Shown here: piece after piece, positions 53,512 through 62,343 of the stretch
How positions within the stretch are numbered: position 1 is the stretch's first letter
How the letters are laid out: the number at the start of each line of letters is the position of its first letter
From: Natrarchaeobius oligotrophus
GTDB lineage: Archaea > Halobacteriota > Halobacteria > Halobacteriales > Natrialbaceae
Assembly: GCF_003841465.1 (NCBI RefSeq)
Contig: NZ_REFZ01000002.1
Coordinates: 186,001-250,000 of the forward strand
DNA: 64,000 bases
Direction: 5' to 3'
The notes under the pieces: generated by a model
What the model saw: only the letters and a program-made list of their open reading frames with translations
The model's database searches: none
Told to the model about the DNA's origin: nothing
Program-made: the position numbers and the translations under genes

Positions 53512-54750
53512 ATGACCGACCTGCAGCTGGTCGTCCACGACGCGTCGGAGGTCGCGGCCGTCCGCGACGGTGACGGCTCGAGCGCGTCGAGCGGCCTGGA
53601 GCCCATCGACGACGGCGCGGTTGCGGTGGTCGACGGCGAGATCGAGGCCGTCGGCGACAGCGGCGCGATCACGCGGGAGTATCCGCCGGAGAACGCCGAG
53701 ACGGCGATCGACGCGACCGGACGGACCGTCCAGCCCGGCTTCGTCGATCCGCACACGCACGCCGTGTTCGCGGGCGATCGCTCCGACGAGTTCGAGGCCA
53801 AGCTTCAGGGCAAGAGCTACCAGGAGATCATGGCCGAAGGCGGCGGAATCCTCCGGACGGTACGGGCGACGCGCGAGGCCGACGACGAGACGCTGCTCGC
53901 GAACCTCCTCGATCACCTCGACGTGATGCTCGCCCACGGCTCGACGACCGTCGAGGTGAAATCCGGCTACGGCCTCGACGCCGAGACCGAACTCCGGATG
54001 CTCGAGGCGATCGAGCGGGCGGACGAACGCCACCCGATCGACCTCGTCGCCACGTACATGGGCGCTCACGCGGTTCCCGAGGGAAGCGACGCCGACGAGT
54101 ACGTCGACGAGGTGATCGACGAGCAACTCCCCACCGTGGCGGACCAGGGAATCGCGGAGTTCTGCGACGTGTTCTGCGAGGAGGACGTCTTCTCCGTCGA
54201 GCAGTCCCGTCGGATTCTCGAGGCGGGCCGAGCGCACGGACTCGCGCCGAAGGTCCACGCCGAGGAGTTCGTCCACCTCGGCGGCACGCAGCTCGCTGCC
54301 GACGTCGGCGCGACGAGCGCCGACCACCTGTTGCACGCGACGACCGACGACGTGCGGGCGCTGATCGACGCCGGGACGGTCCCGGTGTTGCTCCCCGGCA
54401 CGGCCTTCGGGCTCCGAACCGAGTACGCGGACGCCCGCGGCATGCTCGAGGAGGGCGCGCCGGTCGCGCTGGCGACGGACTTCAACCCGAACTGCTACTC
54501 CCACAGCATGGGGTACGCGACGACGCTCGCCTGCGTCGGCATGCGAATGACGCCCGCCGAGGCGCTGGTCGCCGCGACGAGAACCGCGGCGGCCGCGATC
54601 GATCGACCGGACGGACCGGGACGCCTCGAGGTCGGCGCGCCCGCGGATCTCTGCGTGCTCGACGCGCCGTCGCACGTCCACGTGCCCTACAGCTTCGGCG
54701 TCAACCGCGTCGATACGGTCGTCAAGGACGGTGAGGTCGTCCATGAGTGA
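53512..54750 (+). CDS. hutI: Imidazolonepropionase
   Basis: A 412-residue amidohydrolase. The metal ligands begin with His81 and His83 (GFVDPHTHAVFAGDRSDE). Family-specific blocks are LQGKSYQEIMAEGGGILRTV, VEVKSGYGLDAETELRML, YMGAHAVPEG, KVHAEEFVHLGGTQLA and TDFNPNCYSHSMGYATTLACVGMRMTPAEAL. It hydrolyses imidazolonepropionate to formiminoglutamate. It sits between hutU and hutH; its stop overlaps the hutH start by 8 bases. The usual haloarchaeal neighbour hutG, which would process formiminoglutamate, is missing between hutU and hutI. Confidence 0.96.
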   Translation: MTDLQLVVHDASEVAAVRDGDGSSASSGLEPIDDGAVAVVDGEIEAVGDSGAITREYPPENAETAIDATGRTVQPGFVDPHTHAVFAGDRSDEFEAKLQGKSYQEIMAEGGGILRTVRATREADDETLLANLLDHLDVMLAHGSTTVEVKSGYGLDAETELRMLEAIERADERHPIDLVATYMGAHAVPEGSDADEYVDEVIDEQLPTVADQGIAEFCDVFCEEDVFSVEQSRRILEAGRAHGLAPKVHAEEFVHLGGTQLAADVGATSADHLLHATTDDVRALIDAGTVPVLLPGTAFGLRTEYADARGMLEEGAPVALATDFNPNCYSHSMGYATTLACVGMRMTPAEALVAATRTAAAAIDRPDGPGRLEVGAPADLCVLDAPSHVHVPYSFGVNRVDTVVKDGEVVHE

Positions 54751-56350
54751 TCGTGACACTGTCGTCTGCGACGGCAGCTCGCTCGAGCCCGAGGACGTCG
54801 TCGCGGTCGCGCGAGACGACGCCCGCGTCGAGGTTCCGGAGGAAGCGCGAACGGAAATTCGGAACGCGCGACGGCGGGTCGAGGAGATCGTCGACAGCGG
54901 CGCGATCGCCTACGGCCTGAACACCGGCTTCGGCGAGCTCGTGGACGAGCGGATTCCGCCGGACGACGTCGATCAGCTCCAGACGAACCTCCTCCGGAGC
55001 CACGCCTCGGGCGCGGGCCGGGTGCTGACGCGAGTCGAAGTCCGAGCGCTCCTGCTGACCAGAATCAACGCGCTGGCGGTGGGTTACTCCGGCGTGCGCG
55101 AGCACGTCGTCGATCTGCTGGTCGAGCTGCTCAACGAGGGCGTCCACCCGATCGTCAGATCCCGCGGGAGCCTGGGGGCCAGCGGCGACCTCGCGCCGCT
55201 CGCACACGCCTCGCTCGTGCTGATCGGGGAGGGCCAGGCCGTCGTCGACGACGAACGACGGGCGCAGCCCGAGAACGCCCGGGCTCGAGTCTCCGGCGAC
55301 GAGGCGCTCGAGGCCGTCGGACTCGAGCCGGTCACGCTCACCGCGAAAGAGGGGCTCGCGCTAATCAACGGCACGCAGCTGAGCGTCGGCCTGGCGTCGC
55401 TGTTTCTCGTCGACGCCGAGCGCGCGTTGCGCGCCGCCGACGCCGCCGGATCGCTGTCGCTCGAGGTTTCGATGGGAACCGACGCGATCGCGGAGCCGGC
55501 GATTCACGAGGCGCGACCGCACGACGGTCAGCTCGAGACGGCGCGAAACGTGCGCCGGCTCGTCGACGGCTCCGGGATCGTCGCCTCCCACCGCGACTGC
55601 GATCGCATCCAGGACGCCTACTCCTTCCGGTGCATTCCGCAGGTCCACGGCGCGGTTCGGGACGCGCTGGACCACCTGCGCGATGCGGTCGAGGTCGAGC
55701 TGAACAGCGCGACGGACAACCCGCTTCTGTTCTCCGGCGACCGCGTCGGCGATCACGCGAGCGGGACCGCCGACGCGAAGGTGGTCTCCGGCGGGAACTT
55801 CCACGGCGAGCCGCTCGCGCTCCGGCTGGATTACGCGCTGAGTGCGGTGACCGAGCTGGCGGCGATCGGCGAGCGGCGGGTGGATCGGCTGCTCAACCCG
55901 AACGTCCAGGAGTCGCACCTGCCGCCGTTTCTGACGCCCGAGAGCGGCCTCAACTCCGGCTACATGATCGGACAGTACACCGCGGCCGCGATGGTCAACG
56001 AACTCCGCTCGATCGGGCGCGCGTCGATCGACACGACGCCGGTCAGCGGTAACCAGGAAGACCACGTCAGCATGAGCGCGACGAGCGCCCTCAACGCCAC
56101 CCGGGCCGTCGATCGACTGACGACGGTCGTCGCCGTCGAACTACTCTGTGGCGCACAGGCCGCGGAGTTCGTCGACGACGACCTCTCGCACGGCCGCGGA
56201 ACGTCGCTCGTCTACGAGGCCGTCCGGGAACTCGCCCCGCCGCTCGAGGACGACCGGCCGTTGCACGACGAGATCGACGACGTCGCGACGATGGTCAGGT
56301 CCGGACTGCTCGACGAGCGGATCCGTCCGGTGCTCGAGGACTCGACCTAG
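54743..56350 (+). CDS. hutH: Histidine ammonia-lyase
   Basis: A 535-residue lyase. The triplet Ala146-Ser147-Gly148 (RGSLGASGDLAPL) forms the MIO electrophile by self-cyclisation. The catalytic tyrosine is in IAYGLNTGFGELVD (Tyr58). Other blocks include NGTQLSVGLASLFLVDAER, VELNSATDNPLLF, GNFHGEPLALRLDY and SGNQEDHVSMS. It deaminates histidine to urocanate, the first step of the pathway, but is the last gene of the operon here. Start at MSDRDTVVC, overlapping hutI by 8 bases; an earlier in-frame codon at 54731 would increase the overlap. Confidence 0.96.
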   Translation: MSDRDTVVCDGSSLEPEDVVAVARDDARVEVPEEARTEIRNARRRVEEIVDSGAIAYGLNTGFGELVDERIPPDDVDQLQTNLLRSHASGAGRVLTRVEVRALLLTRINALAVGYSGVREHVVDLLVELLNEGVHPIVRSRGSLGASGDLAPLAHASLVLIGEGQAVVDDERRAQPENARARVSGDEALEAVGLEPVTLTAKEGLALINGTQLSVGLASLFLVDAERALRAADAAGSLSLEVSMGTDAIAEPAIHEARPHDGQLETARNVRRLVDGSGIVASHRDCDRIQDAYSFRCIPQVHGAVRDALDHLRDAVEVELNSATDNPLLFSGDRVGDHASGTADAKVVSGGNFHGEPLALRLDYALSAVTELAAIGERRVDRLLNPNVQESHLPPFLTPESGLNSGYMIGQYTAAAMVNELRSIGRASIDTTPVSGNQEDHVSMSATSALNATRAVDRLTTVVAVELLCGAQAAEFVDDDLSHGRGTSLVYEAVRELAPPLEDDRPLHDEIDDVATMVRSGLLDERIRPVLEDST

Positions 56351-56557
56351 GACCGACTCTCGAGGGCTGGACGGAGCGCTACGTTCTCGAGGGACGTCTC
56401 CCGGTTCGCGAGCGACTACCTCCGGTCCGATTTTTGAGCGATCGTCTTCGTCCCCGTTCACGACGCCCCGTGCTGGTCGAACCGATCCCCCGTTCGATCA
56501 CACCCGCTCGAGAACTGCGACGAAGAGACGATCCGGGAGGGGGCCGACGCGGTCGAT

Positions 56558-57211
56558 TCAGCGGTCGACGGATCGAAAGTTCTCGAGAAATCGTGCGACG
56601 AGACGGTTCTCGGCTCGGCGCAGGTGGTACTCGAACGTGCGCCTGTCGACGCCGATCTCGTCGGCCAGGTCGGCCGTCCGGGTGCGACGCGGGATGTCGT
56701 AGTAGCCGCCCTCGAACGCCGCCACCAGCGCGGTCTCCTGGCGATCCGTGAGGTCGACCCCGGCCACCCGCGGCACCAGAAGTTCGTACCCCGCCGTCTC
56801 GAGTTCCCGCTTGGAGACGACCGACACGGCGAAGCGCTCGGCGAGTTCCTCGAACAGGCGCGAGAGGTGCTCGAACTCCGAGGCGACGATGCGAAGGTGG
56901 ATCCGGCCGTCGTGGTAGGAAAGCGGCGGGATCGTACGACAGTCGTTGCGTTCCAGGTGAGCTTCGACGAAGTCGTCGCCGTGTTCGCGGAGGCACGTGC
57001 TCGTGAACGCGAGTACGTCGGTTCCGTCGACGATCGCGTCGTACACGCCGAGTTCCGCCGCGAGAACCTCGAGGGCGTTCGTCGAGTCGGGCCCCCGAAG
57101 GAAGATGATGTCCCAGCGGTTGTTGCACCAGAGCTCGACGTCGACGTCGTACTCCGTCGAGAGATCGGCGTACAGGCTCCGGTACTCGATCGACATCGTC
57201 GCCTCGTGCAT
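56558..57211 (-). CDS. HTH_10 (bacterio-opsin activator-like) regulator
   Basis: A 217-residue regulator of the same architecture as the one at 51017. The N-terminal sensor-like domain (VDVELWCNNRWDIIFLRGPD ... CRTIPPLSYHDGRIHLRIVA) is followed by the C-terminal HTH_10 domain (LTDRQETALVAAFEGGYYDIPRRTRTADLADEIGVDRRTFEYHLRRAENRL). The two proteins are paralogues bracketing the hut operon. An internal start at MSIEYRSLYADL (57196) begins with a common N-terminus of this family and may be the real one. Targets may include hut genes or the CoA-transferase operon that begins 200 bases away. Confidence 0.86.
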   Translation of the reverse strand: MHEATMSIEYRSLYADLSTEYDVDVELWCNNRWDIIFLRGPDSTNALEVLAAELGVYDAIVDGTDVLAFTSTCLREHGDDFVEAHLERNDCRTIPPLSYHDGRIHLRIVASEFEHLSRLFEELAERFAVSVVSKRELETAGYELLVPRVAGVDLTDRQETALVAAFEGGYYDIPRRTRTADLADEIGVDRRTFEYHLRRAENRLVARFLENFRSVDR

Positions 57212-57410
57212 GCGGGGGGATACGTCCCGGCGCCACTATACTGTTGCCCGCCGCTTTCGGTCTCGAACGTCACGTGAGACGGTCCGATGTGAGATTACCG
57301 GTACAATCGCGACCGTCCTGTGGGTGTACCGGTACCGACTTTCAACAGTCCGTACGAACCGTCGGTCGGTCGACGACGAAACGCGTACTCGAGCGACGAT
57401 CCGAACGCGG

Positions 57411-58688
57411 TCAGTAGAGGATCTCGTCGGTCTGCAGGCGATCGATCCGCTCGTCGGGCATCTCGAGCCAGTCCCGGAGGACGTCGTCGGTGTGTTCGCC
57501 AAAGAGCGGGGCTCGAGACGGCGGGGTCACGTCGACGGCGGAGAACTCCGACGGGAAGCCGGTGTACGTCCGCTCGCCGACCTCCGGGTGGTCGCGTTCG
57601 ACGAAGGTGGTTCGCTCGCGCAGTTGCGGGTCGTCCTCGACGAGGTCGCGCTCGTTCGCGACGCGGCCGGCCGGCACGCCGCGTTCCTGCAGCGTCGTTC
57701 GGGCCTCCTCAGCGTTCGTATCCCGGCTCCAGGATTCGACGACCTCGTCGAAGCGATCGTGGTTGCGCAGCCGAGCGGCGTGCGTGGCCAGCTCCGAATC
57801 GGTCGCGAGCTCCGGCCGGCCGACGACGTCGCACAGCGTCCGCCACTGGGCGTCGGTTCCGACGGCGACGGCGAGCCAGTCGTCCTCGCCGCGACACTCG
57901 TAGACCCCCTGTACGAATCGCCGGTCCTCGTCGCGCGCGCCCGTCCGTTCGCCGGACTCCCCGGTCAGGTCGGCGGTCGCGAGGGCGCCGTGAAGGAGCG
58001 AGACGGTCGTCTCGAACTGCGGAATCTCGATCCGGCGACCCTCCCCGGTGGATTCGCGCGAGGCGAGCGCGGCCAAAATAGCGAAGACGGCCATCACGCC
58101 CGCCGTCGGATCGGGCCAGGAGAAGCCCGCCGGCGTCGGCGGATCGTCGGGCCGACCCGAGAGGTGGTCCAGCCCGGCCATCGCCTCGAGGTTCATCCCC
58201 CAGGCGCGGTACTCCGCGGCCGGCCCCGAAGAGGCCCATCCCGGCATCGAGACGGAGACGATCTCCGGGTTGACCGCTCGCACCGACTCGTAACCGAGGT
58301 CGATCGAGCGGAGGAATCCCGGAGAGAAATTCTCGATCCAGACGTCGGCCGCGGCGGCCAGCTCGAGGGCGAGCTCTCGGCCGCGCTCGCGCTTCAGGTT
58401 CAGCCGGAGGCTCCGCTTTCCGAGGTTGAACTCGTTGTAGAACGCGGAGACGTTGGGACTCTCGCCCGCCTCGAACTCGTCGTAGGTGTAGCCGTACCGC
58501 ATCATGTCGGGTTTGTACTTCGACTCCACCTTGACGACGTCCGCGCCGAGGGCCGCCAGGTGTTTCGTCGCGTGCGGGCCCGCGTACACCCACGTGAAAT
58601 CGAGGACGCGGATTCCCTCGAGCGGCTTCGGAGAGTCGTCCGCCTCCCGGACGGATTCACCACCACCGCGGTCGGCGTCGCCGGTCAT
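57411..58688 (-). CDS. Class III CoA-transferase (CaiB/BaiF), second of pair
   Basis: A 425-residue family III CoA-transferase. The N-terminal block is LEGIRVLDFTWVYAGPHATKHLAALGADVVKVE, with the catalytic Asp expected in the NLGKRSLRLNLKRERGRELAL-to-SFSxGFLxxxGLGY region (ADVWIENFSPGFLRSIDLGYE). Also conserved are RAVNPEIVSVSMPGW and IPxxQFETTVSLLHGAL. The 26-residue acidic N-terminal extension is unusual. Such enzymes move CoA between carboxylic acids. Its start overlaps the stop of the paralogous gene upstream by 4 bases, suggesting a two-subunit enzyme. Confidence 0.9.
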   Translation of the reverse strand: MTGDADRGGGESVREADDSPKPLEGIRVLDFTWVYAGPHATKHLAALGADVVKVESKYKPDMMRYGYTYDEFEAGESPNVSAFYNEFNLGKRSLRLNLKRERGRELALELAAAADVWIENFSPGFLRSIDLGYESVRAVNPEIVSVSMPGWASSGPAAEYRAWGMNLEAMAGLDHLSGRPDDPPTPAGFSWPDPTAGVMAVFAILAALASRESTGEGRRIEIPQFETTVSLLHGALATADLTGESGERTGARDEDRRFVQGVYECRGEDDWLAVAVGTDAQWRTLCDVVGRPELATDSELATHAARLRNHDRFDEVVESWSRDTNAEEARTTLQERGVPAGRVANERDLVEDDPQLRERTTFVERDHPEVGERTYTGFPSEFSAVDVTPPSRAPLFGEHTDDVLRDWLEMPDERIDRLQTDEILY

Positions 58689-59866
58689 CGGATCACCCCC
58701 GACGCGGCGAGTCGGTCTCGATCCAGCCCGAGTTCGTCGTAGAGATCGTTGTCTTCGCCGAGGGCGGGCGGCGCGTCCATCGGCAGCTGCGAGCCGTCGA
58801 CGCGGAACGGCGAGCCGGGAACGGTGACCGTTTCCCCGTTCGGAAGCTCGAGGTCCGTCCAGAATCCGCGCTCGCGGAGGTGCTCGAACTCGAGCAGTTC
58901 GGTCGGCGTCTGGACGATCCCGCAGGGGATGCCGTTGTCCTGGAACTCCTCGAACAGCTCCCACTTCCCCCGCTGGCCGGTGTAGGATTCGACGACCTCC
59001 CGCATCGCCGGCAGGTTCTCGAGGCGGGCCTCCGGCGTTGCAAACCGGTCGTCCTCGGTTAGCTCCGGTCGCTCGAGGACGTCCTCGCAGAAGGCGTCCC
59101 AGCGGGCGTCGCTCACCGCGGCCGAGACGTAGCCGTCCGCGGCCTCGTAGAGGGCCGGCAGTCCGGGCTGGCCGTCCTGGTCGGGGTAGCCGAGGCCGGT
59201 CCGCTCGGTCGGTTCGCCGGACCAGGAGTAGCCGGCGAGAAAGCCCTCCATGTACGTGATCGCGACGTCGCGGGCGGCGACGTCGACGTACTGCCCGCAT
59301 CCGTTCTGGAGGTCGCGAACCAGGAGCGCGGCGAGCCCGCCGATCGCCGCGTGCTGGCCCGCCCAGAAGTCGGCGCTTTTGACCCGCGGACGAAGCGGCG
59401 GTTCGTCCGGGTATCCCATCTTGTTCATCTGACCGCTTTCGGCCATCGCGACGATCTCCGGTCCGCTGAACTCCGCGAACGGACCGTCCGAACCGAAGCC
59501 GCTCACCGAGACGACGGTGAGCCCGTCGTCGCGCTCCTGGAGCGTGCGTCCGTCGATCCCGTAGTCGTCGAGTCGGCTCTCGAGGACGAGGTCGATCTCC
59601 AGAGTCTCGATCGCGTCCTCGAGCAGCTCCGGCGCACGATCACTGGACGGAGAGAGCGTGACGCTTCGTTTGCTCGTGTTGAGGTAGCCGAACGACGCGC
59701 TCTCGCTTCGACCGTCGCCGTCGACGAACGGGGGAACCCGTCGTGCGGAGTCGCCGTCCGGCGGTTCGACTTTGATCACGTCGGCCCCGCAGTCCCCGAG
59801 GAGCTTTCCGGCGTACGGTACCGCGACGTAGTCGCCGACTTCGAGGACGGTGTAGTGCTCGAGCAT
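58685..59866 (-). CDS. Class III CoA-transferase (CaiB/BaiF), first of pair
   Basis: A 393-residue family III CoA-transferase. It opens with YTVLEVGDYVAVPYAGKLLGDCGADVIKVEPPDGDSAR, then TSKRSVTLSPSSDRAPELLEDAI. The usual catalytic-Asp region reads DLVLESRLDDYGIDGRTL and is more divergent than in its partner. The C-terminus holds KWELFEEFQDNGIPCGIVQTPTELLEFEHLRERGF, conserved in the family. Overlap and divergence suggest that one subunit is catalytic and the other structural, as in heteromeric family III enzymes such as BbsEF. It lies 2 bases after the acyl-CoA dehydrogenase stop, so all three form an operon. Confidence 0.9.
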   Translation of the reverse strand: MLEHYTVLEVGDYVAVPYAGKLLGDCGADVIKVEPPDGDSARRVPPFVDGDGRSESASFGYLNTSKRSVTLSPSSDRAPELLEDAIETLEIDLVLESRLDDYGIDGRTLQERDDGLTVVSVSGFGSDGPFAEFSGPEIVAMAESGQMNKMGYPDEPPLRPRVKSADFWAGQHAAIGGLAALLVRDLQNGCGQYVDVAARDVAITYMEGFLAGYSWSGEPTERTGLGYPDQDGQPGLPALYEAADGYVSAAVSDARWDAFCEDVLERPELTEDDRFATPEARLENLPAMREVVESYTGQRGKWELFEEFQDNGIPCGIVQTPTELLEFEHLRERGFWTDLELPNGETVTVPGSPFRVDGSQLPMDAPPALGEDNDLYDELGLDRDRLAASGVIR

Positions 59867-59868
59867 GG

Positions 59869-61038
59869 TCAGTAGGATTTCGGGAGTCCGAGCGTGTGCT
59901 GGCCGAGGTAGTTGCGGATCATCTCCTCGCTGACCGGGACCGTCCGAGCGTGGCGGATGAATCCCCACGCCGCGGCCACGCCCATCTCGGCGGCGACCGA
60001 CATCCCGCCGAAGGTCGTCATCGCCGCCTCCGCTGCGTTCCAGGCCGCTTTCCCGGCCTGCAGGTTGGCGAGGTTCGCGGCCTCGCCGACGCCCTCGCGC
60101 CCGTTCGACTGCTGCCACGCCGCCTTCCGGAGGACGAGTCTCGCGCTCTCGAGGTCGGCGTAGGCGTCGGCGAGGGGGTGCTGGATCGCCTGGTGGCCGC
60201 CGATCGGCTCCGACCAGACGACTCGTTCCCGGGCCTGCTCGACGGCCGCGTCGAGGACGGTCTTTCCCGCGCCCCACGAACAGGCGCCGAGGATGATCCG
60301 CTCGGTGTTGAGAGTGTCGAACAGCTGTCGAAAGCCGCCGTCGACGGTGCCGAGCACCCGGTCTTCGCCGACGCGAACGTCGTCGAGTTGGATCTCGAAC
60401 GTCCGTTCCGGGTAGTAGATGTCTAGGTCGATCTCGTCGTAGTGGACGTCCTCGTCGTCCAGATCGAGGACGAACATGGTGATTCCGTCTGCCGGCGAAT
60501 CGACCTCGTCTTTCGGCGTGGTTCGGGCGAGCAGGAGCATCCGGTGGGAGTGATCGACGCCCGAGATGAACTGCTTGCCGCCCGAAACGACGAACTCGTC
60601 GCCGTCGCGTTCGGCCCGCGTCTGGATGTTCGTGGTGTTCAGGCCCGCGTTCGCCTCGGTGACGCCGAGCGCCCACCGCTCGCTGCCGTCGACGATCGGG
60701 GGAAGGTATCGCTCCTTCTGGGCTTCCGTTCCGTGCTCGAGGATCGAAAGCCCCCCGAACACCGGCCCCGACAGCAGCGAGACCGCGCCGATCCACGACC
60801 CCTCTTCGGCCAACGTCTCGACGACGGCCAGCAGCGCGAGCAGGTCCATGTCCTGACCGTCGTAGCGCTCGGGAAAGAGGATCCCGAGCCAGCCACCGTC
60901 GGCCAGATCCTGGTACAGTTCGGTCGGAAAGCGGTTCTCCGCGCGGACGTCACGCCAGTACTCGTCGGGGTAGTCCGCCGCGAGGTCGGCGATCACCTGC
61001 TTGATCAGCGTGTACTCCTCTGACCATTCGAAGTTCAT
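59869..61038 (-). CDS. Acyl-CoA dehydrogenase
   Basis: A 389-residue FAD enzyme. The N-terminal helices precede GGWLGILFPERYDGQDMDLLALL. The flavin and substrate segments are WALGVTEANAGLNTTNIQTRAER and GGKQFISGVDHSHRMLLLAR, and the C-terminal domain has TTFGGMSVAAEMGVAAAWGFIRHARTVPVSEEMIRNYLGQ. The classical catalytic Glu in EGT is not in its usual place; the PVSEEM motif belongs to a recognised subgroup whose members end in LGLP(R/K)SY. It would oxidise an acyl-CoA made by the two downstream CoA-transferases. First gene of the operon. Confidence 0.9.
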   Translation of the reverse strand: MNFEWSEEYTLIKQVIADLAADYPDEYWRDVRAENRFPTELYQDLADGGWLGILFPERYDGQDMDLLALLAVVETLAEEGSWIGAVSLLSGPVFGGLSILEHGTEAQKERYLPPIVDGSERWALGVTEANAGLNTTNIQTRAERDGDEFVVSGGKQFISGVDHSHRMLLLARTTPKDEVDSPADGITMFVLDLDDEDVHYDEIDLDIYYPERTFEIQLDDVRVGEDRVLGTVDGGFRQLFDTLNTERIILGACSWGAGKTVLDAAVEQARERVVWSEPIGGHQAIQHPLADAYADLESARLVLRKAAWQQSNGREGVGEAANLANLQAGKAAWNAAEAAMTTFGGMSVAAEMGVAAAWGFIRHARTVPVSEEMIRNYLGQHTLGLPKSY

Positions 61039-61116
61039 CGTGGTTCAGACGTGGGCGTCGAGGAGGGTAAGCGATCGCTCACCGTACGCCAAGGGTTTAA
61101 AAGGAGCGCCGGGCAG

Positions 61117-62286
61117 TTACGAAGAGAACGACTCGAAAACGCGTCGCATTCGGTCGACCGCCTCCCGAATCGTTTCCTCGTCGGTCGCGTACGAGAGTCG
61201 GACGTACGAGTCGGCGGAGTCGCCGAACACGCCGCCGGGAACGACGGCGACCTGCTCGTCCTCGAGCAACTGCATCACGACCGAGCGGCTGTCGCGGTCC
61301 GTGCCGGTGATCTCGGCGAAGACGTAAAACGCGCCCGCGGGTTCGACCGGCGAGAGTCCCGGCACCGCCTCGAGTTCCTCGAGCAGCAGGGAGCGGCGAC
61401 GATCGAAGATCTCGCGCACGTCGTCGAGCAGTTCGGGTTCGGAGAGTGCGGCCAACGCGGCCTCCTGTGCGGGCTCGGCGACGCACGAAACGGTGTGTTC
61501 CTGGAGGACCCGGATCGAGTCGATCACGTGCGACGGTCCGGAGACGTAGCCGACGCGCCAGCCGGTCATCGCGTACGCCTTCGAGAAGCTGTGGACCGTG
61601 AGCGTTCGGTCGAACGTTTCGGGGTCGCTCGCGATCGAGTGATGTTCGGCGTCGTCGTACACCAGCGACTCGTACGTCTCGTCGACGAGACACCAGACGC
61701 CGGCGCGGTCGACGACGGCCGCGATCTCCTCGAGCGTCGCCGGCGGGATCACCGCGCCGGTCGGGTTCGACGGCGTGTTCAGTACGAGAAGTTTCGTCTC
61801 GGGCGTGATCGCGTCCGCGACGTCCTCGGGTGACGGAACGAAACCGTCCTCCGGATCCGTCTCGACGGGGACGACCGTCCCGCCCGCGCTGGCGACGTGG
61901 CCGTCGTAGTTCGGCCAGTAGGGTTCGGGGATGACGACCTCGTCGCCGGAGTCGACGAGCGAGTGGATCGCCTCGAACAGCGCACCCATCGCGCCGGGCG
62001 TGACGATGACCTCCGTCTCGGGGTCGGCCGAGATGCCGTTTTCGCGCTCGAGTTTCGCCGACAGCGCCTCCCGCAGATCCGGCCGCCCCTGCGTCGGCGT
62101 GTAGTGGGTCGCGCCGCTTCTGACGCGGTCGTCGACGCGGTCGACGATCGGTTCCGGCGTCGTAAAGTCCGGCTCGCCGATGCTCAAATCGGCGACGTCG
62201 TCGTACGTGGCCGCCTCGTCGAACACTTCCCTGATTCCGGATTCGGGCATCCGAACGATCCGTCCCGCGAGTTCGCTCTCGTCCAT
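61117..62286 (-). CDS. Class I/II aminotransferase
   Basis: A 389-residue PLP enzyme of fold type I. The phosphate and substrate segments are LSIGEPDFTTPEPIVD, THYTPTQGRPDLREAL, and NTPSNPTGAVIP. The Asp is in CLVDETYESLVY, and the PLP lysine in VHSFSKAYAMTGWRVGYVSG. C-terminal Arg is in SYVRLSYATDEETI. The set matches the aspartate/aromatic/alanine aminotransferase subfamily I-gamma common in archaea. The amino donor cannot be predicted. It lies between the acyl-CoA dehydrogenase and the 2-hydroxyacid dehydrogenase on the same strand; together they could turn an amino acid into a 2-oxo and then a 2-hydroxy acid. Confidence 0.9.
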   Translation of the reverse strand: MDESELAGRIVRMPESGIREVFDEAATYDDVADLSIGEPDFTTPEPIVDRVDDRVRSGATHYTPTQGRPDLREALSAKLERENGISADPETEVIVTPGAMGALFEAIHSLVDSGDEVVIPEPYWPNYDGHVASAGGTVVPVETDPEDGFVPSPEDVADAITPETKLLVLNTPSNPTGAVIPPATLEEIAAVVDRAGVWCLVDETYESLVYDDAEHHSIASDPETFDRTLTVHSFSKAYAMTGWRVGYVSGPSHVIDSIRVLQEHTVSCVAEPAQEAALAALSEPELLDDVREIFDRRRSLLLEELEAVPGLSPVEPAGAFYVFAEITGTDRDSRSVVMQLLEDEQVAVVPGGVFGDSADSYVRLSYATDEETIREAVDRMRRVFESFSS

Positions 62287-62343
62287 GTGAGTACCTGTCA
62301 GAGGATGGCTAAAGTCGTTTGGTCTCCGTACGGTGGTTCGTTC

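Noticed and set aside
51708-53801. Long minus-strand frame opposite hutU
   Set aside because: hutU is unmistakable on the plus strand; the antisense translation has no family resemblance and arises from codon bias.
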